This document shows, in pieces, positions 7,433-14,441 of a stretch of DNA of 20,603 bases. Origin of the DNA: a virus. The notes under the pieces were generated by a model, which saw only the letters and a program-made list of their open reading frames with translations, was not told where the DNA came from and made no database searches. A program made the position numbers and the translations under genes. Each line of letters begins with the position of its first letter. Position 1 is the stretch's first letter. The stretch spans positions 1 to 20,603 of IMG/VR virus record IMGVR_UViG_3300034198_013962; one strand, 5' to 3'.

Positions 7433-8156
7433 AAGTATTGGTTATAGTGGAAGATTGGGAAACCAAATGTTTCAGTATGCTGCCTTAAAAGTCATTTCAA
7501 TTGCTATGAAACAACCTATTATATTGCCGGATAATACAAATATAAAAAAAAATGGTTGTTTTGACTTTACCAATAATATTTGGATTCCCTATAAATTGGA
7601 TTTATTAGAGGGATTTGATTTAAATTGTACAATAGGAAACATAGAGGGGGATAATGTTGTTATAGATGGGTATTTTCAAACCTATGAATACATCAGCGGA
7701 CATGAAGAAGAAATAATAAAAGAATTCAAATTTAAACCCCACATACTTACTAAATGTAATCAAATAATTAATTTGTATAAAAATCCAGTATCTATTCACG
7801 TTCGTAGACAAGACTATATTAATCATTCCGACTATTGGGTGATTACACCCGAATATATTCAAGAAGCTTTAAATTACTTTAATGATAACGACTATACTTT
7901 TTTGATATTTTCCGATGATATTGATTGGTGTAAGCAAGTATTTCCTGATGGAGTTGTTTTTATTCAAGGAAATCAATTTGAAGATATGTGTTTAATGTCA
8001 TTGTGCCATCATAATGTGATATGTAATAGTACTTTTAGTTGGTGGGGCGCATTTTTAAATAAAAATATAAATAAAAAAGTGATTGCCCCCACTAAATGGT
8101 TTTCTGAAGATAGAAATCTATCCTATCTATATCCACAAAATTGGTTAGTAATTTAA
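7419..8156 (+). CDS. GT11 alpha-1,2-fucosyltransferase family
   Basis: A 245-residue GT-B enzyme of family GT11, which moves L-fucose from GDP-fucose in alpha-1,2 linkage; some relatives use GDP-colitose. All three family signatures are present: 'GRLGNQMFQYAA' (11-22), the 'HVRRQDY' donor-binding motif (127-133) and 'NSTFSWWGAFL' (203-213), plus 'FSDD' (164-167). It is slightly shorter than the usual 270-300 residues, with a compact middle. The sequence does not say whether the donor is GDP-L-fucose, GDP-L-galactose from the upstream epimerase, or another 6-deoxy-L-sugar. Its ATG lies inside the end of the truncated methyltransferase, and the DNA is clearly AT-richer than the genes to the left, suggesting that it arrived as part of a replacement. 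Confidence 0.93.
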   Translation: MITHKSIGYSGRLGNQMFQYAALKVISIAMKQPIILPDNTNIKKNGCFDFTNNIWIPYKLDLLEGFDLNCTIGNIEGDNVVIDGYFQTYEYISGHEEEIIKEFKFKPHILTKCNQIINLYKNPVSIHVRRQDYINHSDYWVITPEYIQEALNYFNDNDYTFLIFSDDIDWCKQVFPDGVVFIQGNQFEDMCLMSLCHHNVICNSTFSWWGAFLNKNINKKVIAPTKWFSEDRNLSYLYPQNWLVI

Positions 8157-8179
8157 AATTTAATCTTAAAAATTACATT

Positions 8180-8926
8180 ATGATAATTCAAAAAAAACAC
8201 CCAGTATATAAATTTCCAAAAATTATTACTAATGATGCATTGCTAGTTATAACAGATTATAATATGTTACCAGAAGCATTGGAAGAATCTTGGTTTTTTG
8301 ATTTTACAGATAATTACTTAATTTATGATAAGGCTCATAGATTTGAACCATCTGATAAAATAATACACCAAAAAAATGTTGGTGCAAATGTATATGATAT
8401 ATTTGATTATATTACAAATAATTATTATAATTTGCCAGAAGTAATTATTTTTTGTAAAGGAAATGTAGTTCCTAGACATTGTGGTTTTTTAAAATTTATT
8501 AAAATTATAAATAATCAAACATTTACACCAATTGAAAATTATATACGAGAAGCACCTCAATTCACCAATGGTTGCTCTGGATTTGTAACAGAAGATACCG
8601 ATGAATACTACGAACATATATCCATCGTTAATGGTCAGGTTAACGGTCAATTTGGATACAAATATGTATCAACCTATCAAGATTTAATGTTTTCAATATT
8701 TGAAAATCCAATACTTTATGATTACACACGATTTGCTCCTGGTTGTAATTACATTTTTAATAAACAGGATATTTTACGATATAATTTAAATTTTTATAAT
8801 ACTATGAAAATGTATTGTTCTTGGAGTAAACAGCCTGGAGAAGCATATTTATTAGAAAGAGCTATGTACGCATTGTATAATAATGATTTTAAAATTAATT
8901 CACTATACACACCTAATTATAACTAA
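8180..8926 (+). CDS. DUF3431-like protein, possible glycosyltransferase
   Basis: A 248-residue protein resembling DUF3431, a family found in fungal, bacterial and viral glycan contexts without a settled activity. The signature is the central run 'LIYDKA', 'NVGANVYDIFDYITNNYYNLPEVIIFCKGN' (given here only as landmarks: N-V-G, then Y-D-x-F-x-Y-I, L-P, and F-x-K-G-N) followed by R-H. The C-terminal half has 'LMFSIFENP' and 'PGEAYLLERAMYALYNN', where family members carry a conserved W-x-x-E-R-type block. The frame is open from a TTG at 8141, but ATG 8180 gives a normal leader and removes overlap with the GT11 gene. It ends six bases before the next start. A glycosyltransferase role is inferred from its neighbours. 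Confidence 0.68.
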   Translation: MIIQKKHPVYKFPKIITNDALLVITDYNMLPEALEESWFFDFTDNYLIYDKAHRFEPSDKIIHQKNVGANVYDIFDYITNNYYNLPEVIIFCKGNVVPRHCGFLKFIKIINNQTFTPIENYIREAPQFTNGCSGFVTEDTDEYYEHISIVNGQVNGQFGYKYVSTYQDLMFSIFENPILYDYTRFAPGCNYIFNKQDILRYNLNFYNTMKMYCSWSKQPGEAYLLERAMYALYNNDFKINSLYTPNYN

Positions 8927-8932
8927 TATTAT

Positions 8933-9706
8933 ATGAAAAAAAAGATATCGTTAGTTTGTATAGCTAAAGAAGAAGATTACTATTTACAAGAATGGATTGA
9001 TTACCATTTACTTCTTGGATTTGATGATATTCATATTTTCCAAAACGATTGGAGATTTAAAAATCCAATACCAAACGAAAGGGTGCATTTTCACATTTAT
9101 GATGGTAAATCGTTCTCAAACTATGTGGAATCAAATGAGCCTGAATGGGTTAAAAATATACAAACAAAATGTTATGTAGATTTTGCAAAAAAATATCACA
9201 CAGAATATGAATGGGCTGCTTTTTTTGATGTAGACGAATTTTTAGTATTGAAAAAAACAAAAGACATAAAATTATTTATAGACGATTATAAAGATTTTAA
9301 TTGTTTAGTAATAAATTGGGCGATGTTTGGAGATAACAATATAAAAGATTTTGATTATTCTGAAACTAGTTCAGTTAAAAGGTTCACAAAAAGAAAAAAA
9401 GATTTACACCACCAATTTAAAAGTATTTGTAAATTAAGACCTGAAATGAAACACAATAATCATTGGGATACTGAAATGTGGGTGGACCCGAATTTTAACA
9501 GAGGCACCGCCTCACATAATTACTTGGCTAATGACAACATCGCTCAACTTAACCATTACTATATAAGAACATATTCTGAATTTGTTTCTAAAGTTGAAAG
9601 GGGTAATGCGTGTCACGGAAAAAAACCAATTAGTACTTTTAATGAAAATAACTTTAATGAAATAGAAGATATTAGCGCATTTAATTTTTTATATCAATTA
9701 AAATGA
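8933..9706 (+). CDS. GT92/DUF23-like GT-A glycosyltransferase
   Basis: A 257-residue inverting-type GT-A enzyme. The opening 'KISLVCIAKEEDYYLQEWI' then 'DYHLLLGFDDIHIFQND' (residues 4-39) is the hallmark of the GT92/DUF23 group ('K.E..yl.EWi.yh..lGvd.i.iydn'), and 'WAAFFDVDEFL' (94-104) holds the D-V-D metal site. Later 'WDTEMWVDP' and 'ASHNYLANDNIAQLNHYYIRT', with its histidines, match the C-terminal H-Y-x-x-(R/K)-(S/T) element. Some eukaryotic GT92 enzymes are galactosyltransferases that act on fucose, which would fit a fucosylated glycan, but the donor here is not known. The reading frame continues after the TGA with 22 more sense codons, discussed at 9703-9775. Confidence 0.85.
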   Translation: MKKKISLVCIAKEEDYYLQEWIDYHLLLGFDDIHIFQNDWRFKNPIPNERVHFHIYDGKSFSNYVESNEPEWVKNIQTKCYVDFAKKYHTEYEWAAFFDVDEFLVLKKTKDIKLFIDDYKDFNCLVINWAMFGDNNIKDFDYSETSSVKRFTKRKKDLHHQFKSICKLRPEMKHNNHWDTEMWVDPNFNRGTASHNYLANDNIAQLNHYYIRTYSEFVSKVERGNACHGKKPISTFNENNFNEIEDISAFNFLYQLK

Positions 9707-9775
9707 AAAAATATTATATATGAATTCAAGTGGTTTAGTACATTGCTTGATAAAATAAAATTTAAAACAAAATGA
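9703..9775 (+). pseudogene. Likely gene-loss scar between GT92 and FkbM genes
   Basis: The gap holds the two ends of a gene without a middle. An ATG at 9703, overlapping the upstream TGA exactly as at other junctions here, opens a six-codon frame, M-K-K-Y-Y-I, ended by TGA at 9721-9723. In another frame, codons for 'EFKWFSTLLDKIKFKTK' (9722-9772) run into a TGA at 9773-9775 that overlaps the ATG of the FkbM gene by four bases. A normal coupled start at one end and a normal coupled stop at the other suggest internal deletion of a former gene. The tail is also in frame with the GT92 gene after its TGA, so an alternative is loss of that gene's original stop position. Chance in AT-rich DNA cannot be excluded. 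Confidence 0.4.
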
Positions 9776-10440
9776 ACACAGAAATTTTTACATTTACAAA
9801 AGATGATCAGTTATTTACATTTCAAGACAAAAAAAGGTCAGATACTGTACCTTATGTTTGGAATGAATTTTTGAATAACTTTTATGGTTTAGAAGCAATA
9901 TCTTTGAATGAAAATGATACCGTTATTGATATTGGTGCAAATGTTGGTATGTTTTCAATCTATATTAAAAAAAGGTTTGGATGTAAAGTTATAGCTTTTG
10001 AACCCGTATTGGAAAATTTTGAAAACTTTAAAAAAAATATAATACTTAATGGATTTTCAGAAAACGATTTTGAATTACATCAAACGGCTATTACAAATGT
10101 GGAAGATGGTGATATATACATATCTACACCGGAAACAAATAGTGGAGGTTCATCCATATATCAGATTGGAGGTAAAGTTTCACATTGTAAAACTGAAACA
10201 ATTGATAAATATTTAATCAATGGTTGTACATATTTTAAAATAGATTGTGAAGGCGGTGAGTATGATATTTTACCAACTATATTACATAGCTTAAATGATT
10301 TTAAATATATAGGTATAGAATACCATAGTTATAACAATTCTCAAGACGCTTTGGGATTGCATCAAACTGTAATTAATAATTTTAATGGAACTATATTTTC
10401 AAATATTTCCGACCCACAAGCTTCTTGGAATTTAAGATAA
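9772..10440 (+). CDS. FkbM-family methyltransferase (copy 1)
   Basis: A 222-residue class I SAM-dependent methyltransferase of the FkbM family, which O-methylates hydroxyls, often on sugars. The SAM loop is 'DTVIDIGANVGMFSIYIKK' (49-67) followed by the second-strand acidic motif 'VIAFEPVLENFENFKKN'. The family-specific 'YFKIDCEGGEYDIL' lies near residues 155-168, and 'IGIEYH' follows. There is no membrane or signal segment. It sits between the GT92-like and GT9-like genes, so the likely substrate is a sugar of the glycan being built. The ATG at 9772 has a typical 'aaaacaaa' leader without a Shine-Dalgarno. It is one of three complete FkbM genes in the window and only distantly similar to the other two. 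Confidence 0.9.
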   Translation: MNTEIFTFTKDDQLFTFQDKKRSDTVPYVWNEFLNNFYGLEAISLNENDTVIDIGANVGMFSIYIKKRFGCKVIAFEPVLENFENFKKNIILNGFSENDFELHQTAITNVEDGDIYISTPETNSGGSSIYQIGGKVSHCKTETIDKYLINGCTYFKIDCEGGEYDILPTILHSLNDFKYIGIEYHSYNNSQDALGLHQTVINNFNGTIFSNISDPQASWNLR

Positions 10441-10449
10441 AAAATAACA

Positions 10450-11205
10450 ATGAAAAAAATATTATACATAAATTGGGGAGGGTTAGGAGACCACTTAGCG
10501 TTTTCAACTTTACCAGAAGTGTTTCATAAAAACGGATTTGATTGTTATATCAGCGATAAGTCCGTATTTAGAGATATGAAACATTATGATTTAATATGGA
10601 AATCTAATCCATATATCAAAGGGTTTTCGTCAGATGAAGCAAATTGTGGGCATATAGAAAATTGGGGGTTAGCATTAAATAATGTAGTAGAATTTAATAC
10701 ATCACTATCCATACATAAGAATATAGAAAATCTATATGGTATGAATGGCGATAGTGATTATCCTAAAATTTATTATAAACCAAATAATTTAAAAGAATAT
10801 AATGATTATATATTTTTAGATTTAAATGCCGCATCCGTTGCAAACTATTCTCACAATACTAATGTGATTTTGAATCATATTGAATCATTTAAAAATGAAA
10901 AAGTTATATATTCTTTAAGTGAAAATAGTTATGGAAAATCGGTTATTGATATTGATTTGTTAAATACTTTTGGGTTTATACCAATAAAAACAAATGGTAT
11001 TTTTAACTATACTGATTTAATTTATTCATGTAAACGATTTATATGTCTTTGGTCAGGTGGAGCCCATTTATCAACGGCTATTAAACAATCATATAAACCA
11101 GAATTACAAATTGATTGTTTAAAAGCTGATAGTGGTATAACAGGCTGGGGAACAACTAACAAATCATTCTTTTGGTATGATTGTGTTAATTACATATATT
11201 GTTAA
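10450..11205 (+). CDS. GT9-like (heptosyltransferase-type) glycosyltransferase
   Basis: A 251-residue protein with the outline of a small GT-B enzyme of the GT9 (ADP-heptose:LPS heptosyltransferase) type. The N-terminal loop 'NWGGLGDHLAFSTLPEVFHK' (8-27) matches the 'GGiGD.l..tp.l..l' acceptor-domain signature, and near the end 'CKRFICLWSGGAHLSTAI' (194-211) matches the donor-binding 'vd.fig.dSG..Hla.al' segment. It is shorter than typical heptosyltransferases (about 320-350 residues), with a reduced central region, so the nucleotide sugar may differ from ADP-heptose. It follows the FkbM gene after nine bases and leads to the SDR gene through an A-rich leader. I am confident about the fold class and unsure of the substrate. 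Confidence 0.68.
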   Translation: MKKILYINWGGLGDHLAFSTLPEVFHKNGFDCYISDKSVFRDMKHYDLIWKSNPYIKGFSSDEANCGHIENWGLALNNVVEFNTSLSIHKNIENLYGMNGDSDYPKIYYKPNNLKEYNDYIFLDLNAASVANYSHNTNVILNHIESFKNEKVIYSLSENSYGKSVIDIDLLNTFGFIPIKTNGIFNYTDLIYSCKRFICLWSGGAHLSTAIKQSYKPELQIDCLKADSGITGWGTTNKSFFWYDCVNYIYC

Positions 11206-11210
11206 ATAAT

Positions 11211-11230
11211 AAATAAAAATAAATAAAAAT
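11211..11230 (+). repeat. Two tandem copies of aaataaaaat before a start codon
   Basis: The ten-base unit aaataaaaat occurs twice without interruption, and the second copy supplies the AT of the ATG at 11229. It forms the whole leader of the SDR gene. A-rich leaders without Shine-Dalgarno are typical of Bacteroidota, so the repeat may serve as a translation enhancer or may be slippage in low-complexity DNA. Confidence 0.6.
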
Positions 11231-12209
11231 GAAATATCTCATCACAGGAATTACAGGATTTGCAGGTCCTAATTTGGCAAAACTGTTATTAGAAAATGGA
11301 CACGAAGTTCATGGTATAGTTAGAACGGCAAATGGTAGGGAATTGGATTTAATTGATATTATGAGTTTAGATGAACTTAATAAAATTAAATTTCATTATT
11401 TAGATTTAAAGCACTATTATAGTATTGATAAGCTTTTAAAAAATGAAAAGTTTGATGGAGTATTCCATCTTGCAGCTCAATCACACCCACCTACAAGTTT
11501 TAAAGACCCAATTTTAACTTATGAAGAAAATGTTACGGCAACTATGAATTTAATAACAGCATTGGAAGGATCTAAAACCAGATTAATGTTTTGTTCAACA
11601 AGTGAAGTTTATGGTGATACTTGTAAAGATGTTGGTAAATTGACGGTTGATACGCCTATTAAACCAAGCAATCCATATGGAGCATCAAAAGCAGCTATGG
11701 ATTTATACATTCAGGAGAGAACTAGTAATGGGTTTTTAGATGGGTTTGTAACTAGAGCATTCAGTCATACAGGACCGCGTAGGGGTAAGATATTTAGTAT
11801 AAGTTCCGATGCATATCAAATAGCTTGTATGGAACTTGGGTTACAAGAAAAAATATTAAAGATTGGAAACCTACAAACTGAGCGAGTAGTTATTGATGTT
11901 AGAGATTGTGTAAATGCTTATTACTTATTGATGCTAAATCCAAAAAGTAATGGTAATGTTTATAATGTGTGTGGTAGCGAAGTTCATAAAATGCAATACT
12001 ACACCGATTTGTTAATTAATTCATCTATGTTTGAATATGGTGAAGTAGAACAAAAAATATATGAACCATATTACAGACCAATTGATATACAGGTTCAAAT
12101 CGGAGACTCTACTGAATTGGTTAATTTGACAGGTTGGGAGCCTAAAATAACAATTCAACAAACTATGGAAGATTTATTAAATTATTGGAGAAATAAATTA
12201 TCAAAATAA
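11229..12209 (+). CDS. GDP-mannose 4,6-dehydratase / RMD-type SDR enzyme
   Basis: A 326-residue extended SDR. The NAD(P) motif is 'GITGFAGPNLAKLLL' (7-21), followed by 'HGIVR', 'FHLAAQSHPPTSFKDP' (79-94), 'CSTSEVYGD' (T124, E126), 'NPYGASKAAMD' with Y150/K154, and 'SHTGPRRG'. The Thr/Glu/Tyr/Lys set is that of GDP-mannose 4,6-dehydratase (GMD), which makes GDP-4-keto-6-deoxymannose. The C-terminal half ('VYNVCGSE', 'YYRPIDIQVQIGDSTEL', 'LTGWEPKITIQQTMEDLL') looks like RMD, the reductase that makes GDP-D-rhamnose. Thus either step is possible; the T-x-E pair favours dehydratase. It is shorter than standard GMD (about 345-370). With the epimerase upstream it indicates a GDP-mannose-based sugar supply. 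No GMER/WcaG-type partner is visible in the window. Confidence 0.78.
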   Translation: MKYLITGITGFAGPNLAKLLLENGHEVHGIVRTANGRELDLIDIMSLDELNKIKFHYLDLKHYYSIDKLLKNEKFDGVFHLAAQSHPPTSFKDPILTYEENVTATMNLITALEGSKTRLMFCSTSEVYGDTCKDVGKLTVDTPIKPSNPYGASKAAMDLYIQERTSNGFLDGFVTRAFSHTGPRRGKIFSISSDAYQIACMELGLQEKILKIGNLQTERVVIDVRDCVNAYYLLMLNPKSNGNVYNVCGSEVHKMQYYTDLLINSSMFEYGEVEQKIYEPYYRPIDIQVQIGDSTELVNLTGWEPKITIQQTMEDLLNYWRNKLSK

Positions 12210-12210
12210 T

Positions 12211-13098
12211 ATGTATATAGATTTATTTGGTTCAAGTGATAGGCTTGGTGGTAATATAGCGGATATGGTAGCACAAATACTATATGCCGTAAACAACAAA
12301 ATGTATATCAGGTATCATAGTAGGGACATTATACGGGCATATAATTATTATAATCAAAATTACAATCGTACTATTTTTGTACAAACTTTATTTGATATTA
12401 TAGATAAGCATAATTCTACAATTCAAAATGAAGATTTTACACAATTTGTTGATTTAGCTGCACCAACTCACTTTGAAACCTTTTCAAGAACATTACTTAA
12501 TGTGAAGATTGATATGTTTTCAGCATTTAAACAGCTCTATACATCCGATATAAAAAATTCATTTATGGATAGAGGCGCTGCAAACGGTTATACAATACCA
12601 TTTAATCCTAAAAAAACTATTCTAATACATTTGCGGCTTGAGGATGTTAGAAATAGACCGGATTATGATGGGCGAGTGTGTGCAACTCACTTTAAAAATC
12701 ATATTGAAAATGGTAATATAGCAAATCATATTACACATGATGATGTTTTAAGAATAAATCCAAATTGTAGCGGACAAGCACCGATACCATTTAATAGAAT
12801 ACAATCTATTGTAGATTCTTTAAAAAAAGATAAGACTGATTATGAAGTGATTGTTATTACAAACCCAAAAGAAAATTTAGAGGATATTCCTTACAAATGT
12901 ATTTCAAATACTGATGAGTCTTATGATTTGTTTTTATTGTGTAATTGCGAAACATTAATTTTATCAAAAAGTAATTATGCATTAAGTTCTTTATTTTTTG
13001 GTATTTCAAATGAAGTATATATTCCTTTATGGGGTGTTGTGCCATGCTATGGTCTTTATACTAAATATGATCAAACAAATTTTAAATACTTTGTATAA
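12211..13098 (+). CDS. Divergent fucosyltransferase-like GT-B protein
   Basis: A 295-residue protein with the outline of the fucosyltransferase-like GT-B group (GT11, GT23, GT65 and relatives) but no exact family match. The N terminus 'SSDRLGGNIADMVAQILYA' (8-26) resembles the 'g.lGNq......a.a' loop; 'ILIHLRLEDVRNRPD' (137-151) resembles the 'iHvRr.D' donor motif, with R142 and D145 placed as expected; 'NCETLILSKSNYALSSLFFG' (about 246-265) corresponds to the 'sNStFswwga' region. The usual N-Q after the glycine is replaced by N-I. Donor specificity cannot be read; GDP-linked sugars are probable, given the nearby GDP-mannose enzymes. It starts one base after the previous stop, and a 56-base gap follows it. 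Confidence 0.6.
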   Translation: MYIDLFGSSDRLGGNIADMVAQILYAVNNKMYIRYHSRDIIRAYNYYNQNYNRTIFVQTLFDIIDKHNSTIQNEDFTQFVDLAAPTHFETFSRTLLNVKIDMFSAFKQLYTSDIKNSFMDRGAANGYTIPFNPKKTILIHLRLEDVRNRPDYDGRVCATHFKNHIENGNIANHITHDDVLRINPNCSGQAPIPFNRIQSIVDSLKKDKTDYEVIVITNPKENLEDIPYKCISNTDESYDLFLLCNCETLILSKSNYALSSLFFGISNEVYIPLWGVVPCYGLYTKYDQTNFKYFV

Positions 13099-13101
13099 CT
13101 C

Positions 13102-13123
13102 TATATAAAATAGTTTTTATATA
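13102..13123 (+). repeat. Perfect AT-only inverted repeat in intergenic gap
   Basis: In the 56-base gap before the dehydratase gene, tatataaaa (13102-13110) and ttttatata (13115-13123) are exact reverse complements around a four-base loop, tagt. It starts four bases after a stop codon, a natural place for an RNA hairpin. It has no GC pairs and would be weak as an intrinsic terminator; it could equally mark a processing site or be chance in AT-rich DNA. Confidence 0.4.
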
Positions 13124-13154
13124 AATTTAAAAAATAAAATACAAAAATTAAAAT

Positions 13155-14441
13155 ATGATTTTACAAAATGAAATTAAATCTTTAATTGGAAATCATGTAG
13201 CCCCCTACATATACAATTCTAAAGAATTCAAAGCGGGAACTACACCCATTTACTACTCAGGCCCATATTGGGATAATAAAGAAATAGAAGCTGCTGTTAA
13301 TACATTTTTAAATGGTAAATGGATTACTGCTGGAGAAGAAGTTTGGAAATTTGAAAGAAAATTTGGTAAAAAATTTAATTCAAAATTCAACCAAATGGTA
13401 AACTCAGGTAGCTCTGCAAATTTAGTAATGATAACCGCTTTAAAAAAATATTTTGGTTGGGAAGATGATGATGAAGTTATTGTTTCACCTGTTGGTTTTG
13501 CCACAACAATATCTGTTTTATATCAAAATAGACTTAAGCCTGTATTTGTAGATATTGAATGGGATACTTTGAATTTTGATTTAAATCAAATAGAATCAAA
13601 AATAACAAATAAAACTAAAGCAATATTTGTTTCCCCCGTTTTAGGCAATCCGCCAGATTTTGATAAACTTATTGAAATTTGTGAAAAATACAATTTAAAA
13701 CTAATTGGAGATAACTGTGATAGTTTGGGTTCAAAATGGGGTGGCAAATATTTAAATGAGTATTATATAGCATACTCAAATTCATTCTACCCAGCACACC
13801 ATATTTCTACTGGAGAAGGTGGGTTGATTGGGACTAATGAAGAAGAATTAAAAAAATTATTAACAAGTATAGCATGGTGGGGTAGAGATTGCTACTGCGT
13901 GGGTTCAGCTAATTTGTTAAGTTGTGGTACTTGTGGTAAAAGATTTAATAATTGGTTAGATTCATATGATGGTATAATAGACCATAAATATGTTTTTTCA
14001 AATATGGGCTATAATTTAAAACCATTGGATTTACAGGGGGCTATAGGTTCTGTTCAATTGGATAAATTTGATGAGATTGAAACTAATAGAAAAAAATCAA
14101 AAGAAACAATTGAGAATATTTTTACCTCAAATATAAAAGGAATTAGGGGTATTAAATCTTTGGATAAAGCGGATGTAAGTTGGTTTGGTACTCCATTTGT
14201 TTGTGAAGAAGAAGGGTTAAAGCATAAATTAGTTGAACATTTGGAAAAAAATAAAATTCAGACGAGAAATTATTTTGCAGGTAATATTTTGTTACATCCG
14301 GGATATTCATTTTTAGACAATTCATCAAACTATCCTGAAGCTAATAAAGTTTTAGATAAAGTATTTTTTATTGGGGCCGCACCACACTATACTGATGTAG
14401 TTTTTGAATATATTGAATCCGTTGTAAAAAATTTTAAATGA
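13155..14441 (+). CDS. E1/RfbH-type PLP sugar 3-dehydratase with Fe-S cysteines
   Basis: A 428-residue member of the DegT/DnrJ/EryC1 fold that is a dehydratase and not an aminotransferase: the usual PLP lysine is replaced by histidine (H215) in 'SFYPAHHISTGEGG' (210-223), as in RfbH/E1 and ColD. It also has the [2Fe-2S] cysteines of the E1 branch: C188 ('DNCDSLGSKWGG'), then C246 and C248 ('GRDCYC'), C257 and C260 ('CGTCGKRF'). The spacing C188-x57-C246-x1-C248 agrees with the known E1 pattern; the fourth ligand is C257 or C260. E1 acts on CDP-4-keto-6-deoxyglucose to remove the 3-hydroxyl, with a separate reductase (E3) supplying electrons, on the way to 3,6-dideoxyhexoses. No CDP-glucose enzymes are seen; with a GMD-like neighbour a GDP-linked substrate, as for ColD, is conceivable. 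ATG 13155 precedes the typical 'YYSGPYWDNKEI'. Its stop overlaps the reductase start. Confidence 0.88.
   Translation: MILQNEIKSLIGNHVAPYIYNSKEFKAGTTPIYYSGPYWDNKEIEAAVNTFLNGKWITAGEEVWKFERKFGKKFNSKFNQMVNSGSSANLVMITALKKYFGWEDDDEVIVSPVGFATTISVLYQNRLKPVFVDIEWDTLNFDLNQIESKITNKTKAIFVSPVLGNPPDFDKLIEICEKYNLKLIGDNCDSLGSKWGGKYLNEYYIAYSNSFYPAHHISTGEGGLIGTNEEELKKLLTSIAWWGRDCYCVGSANLLSCGTCGKRFNNWLDSYDGIIDHKYVFSNMGYNLKPLDLQGAIGSVQLDKFDEIETNRKKSKETIENIFTSNIKGIRGIKSLDKADVSWFGTPFVCEEEGLKHKLVEHLEKNKIQTRNYFAGNILLHPGYSFLDNSSNYPEANKVLDKVFFIGAAPHYTDVVFEYIESVVKNFK

Noticed and set aside
8141-8179. TTG start for the DUF3431-like protein, adding 13 residues and overlapping the GT11 gene
   Set aside because: The extra residues are N/K-rich without conserved features, and ATG 8180 gives a normal start.
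11206-11230. Tandem aaataaaaat repeat as an iteron or origin
   Set aside because: Only two copies occur, they abut a start codon, and they consist of the same low-complexity A/T sequence as other leaders here.
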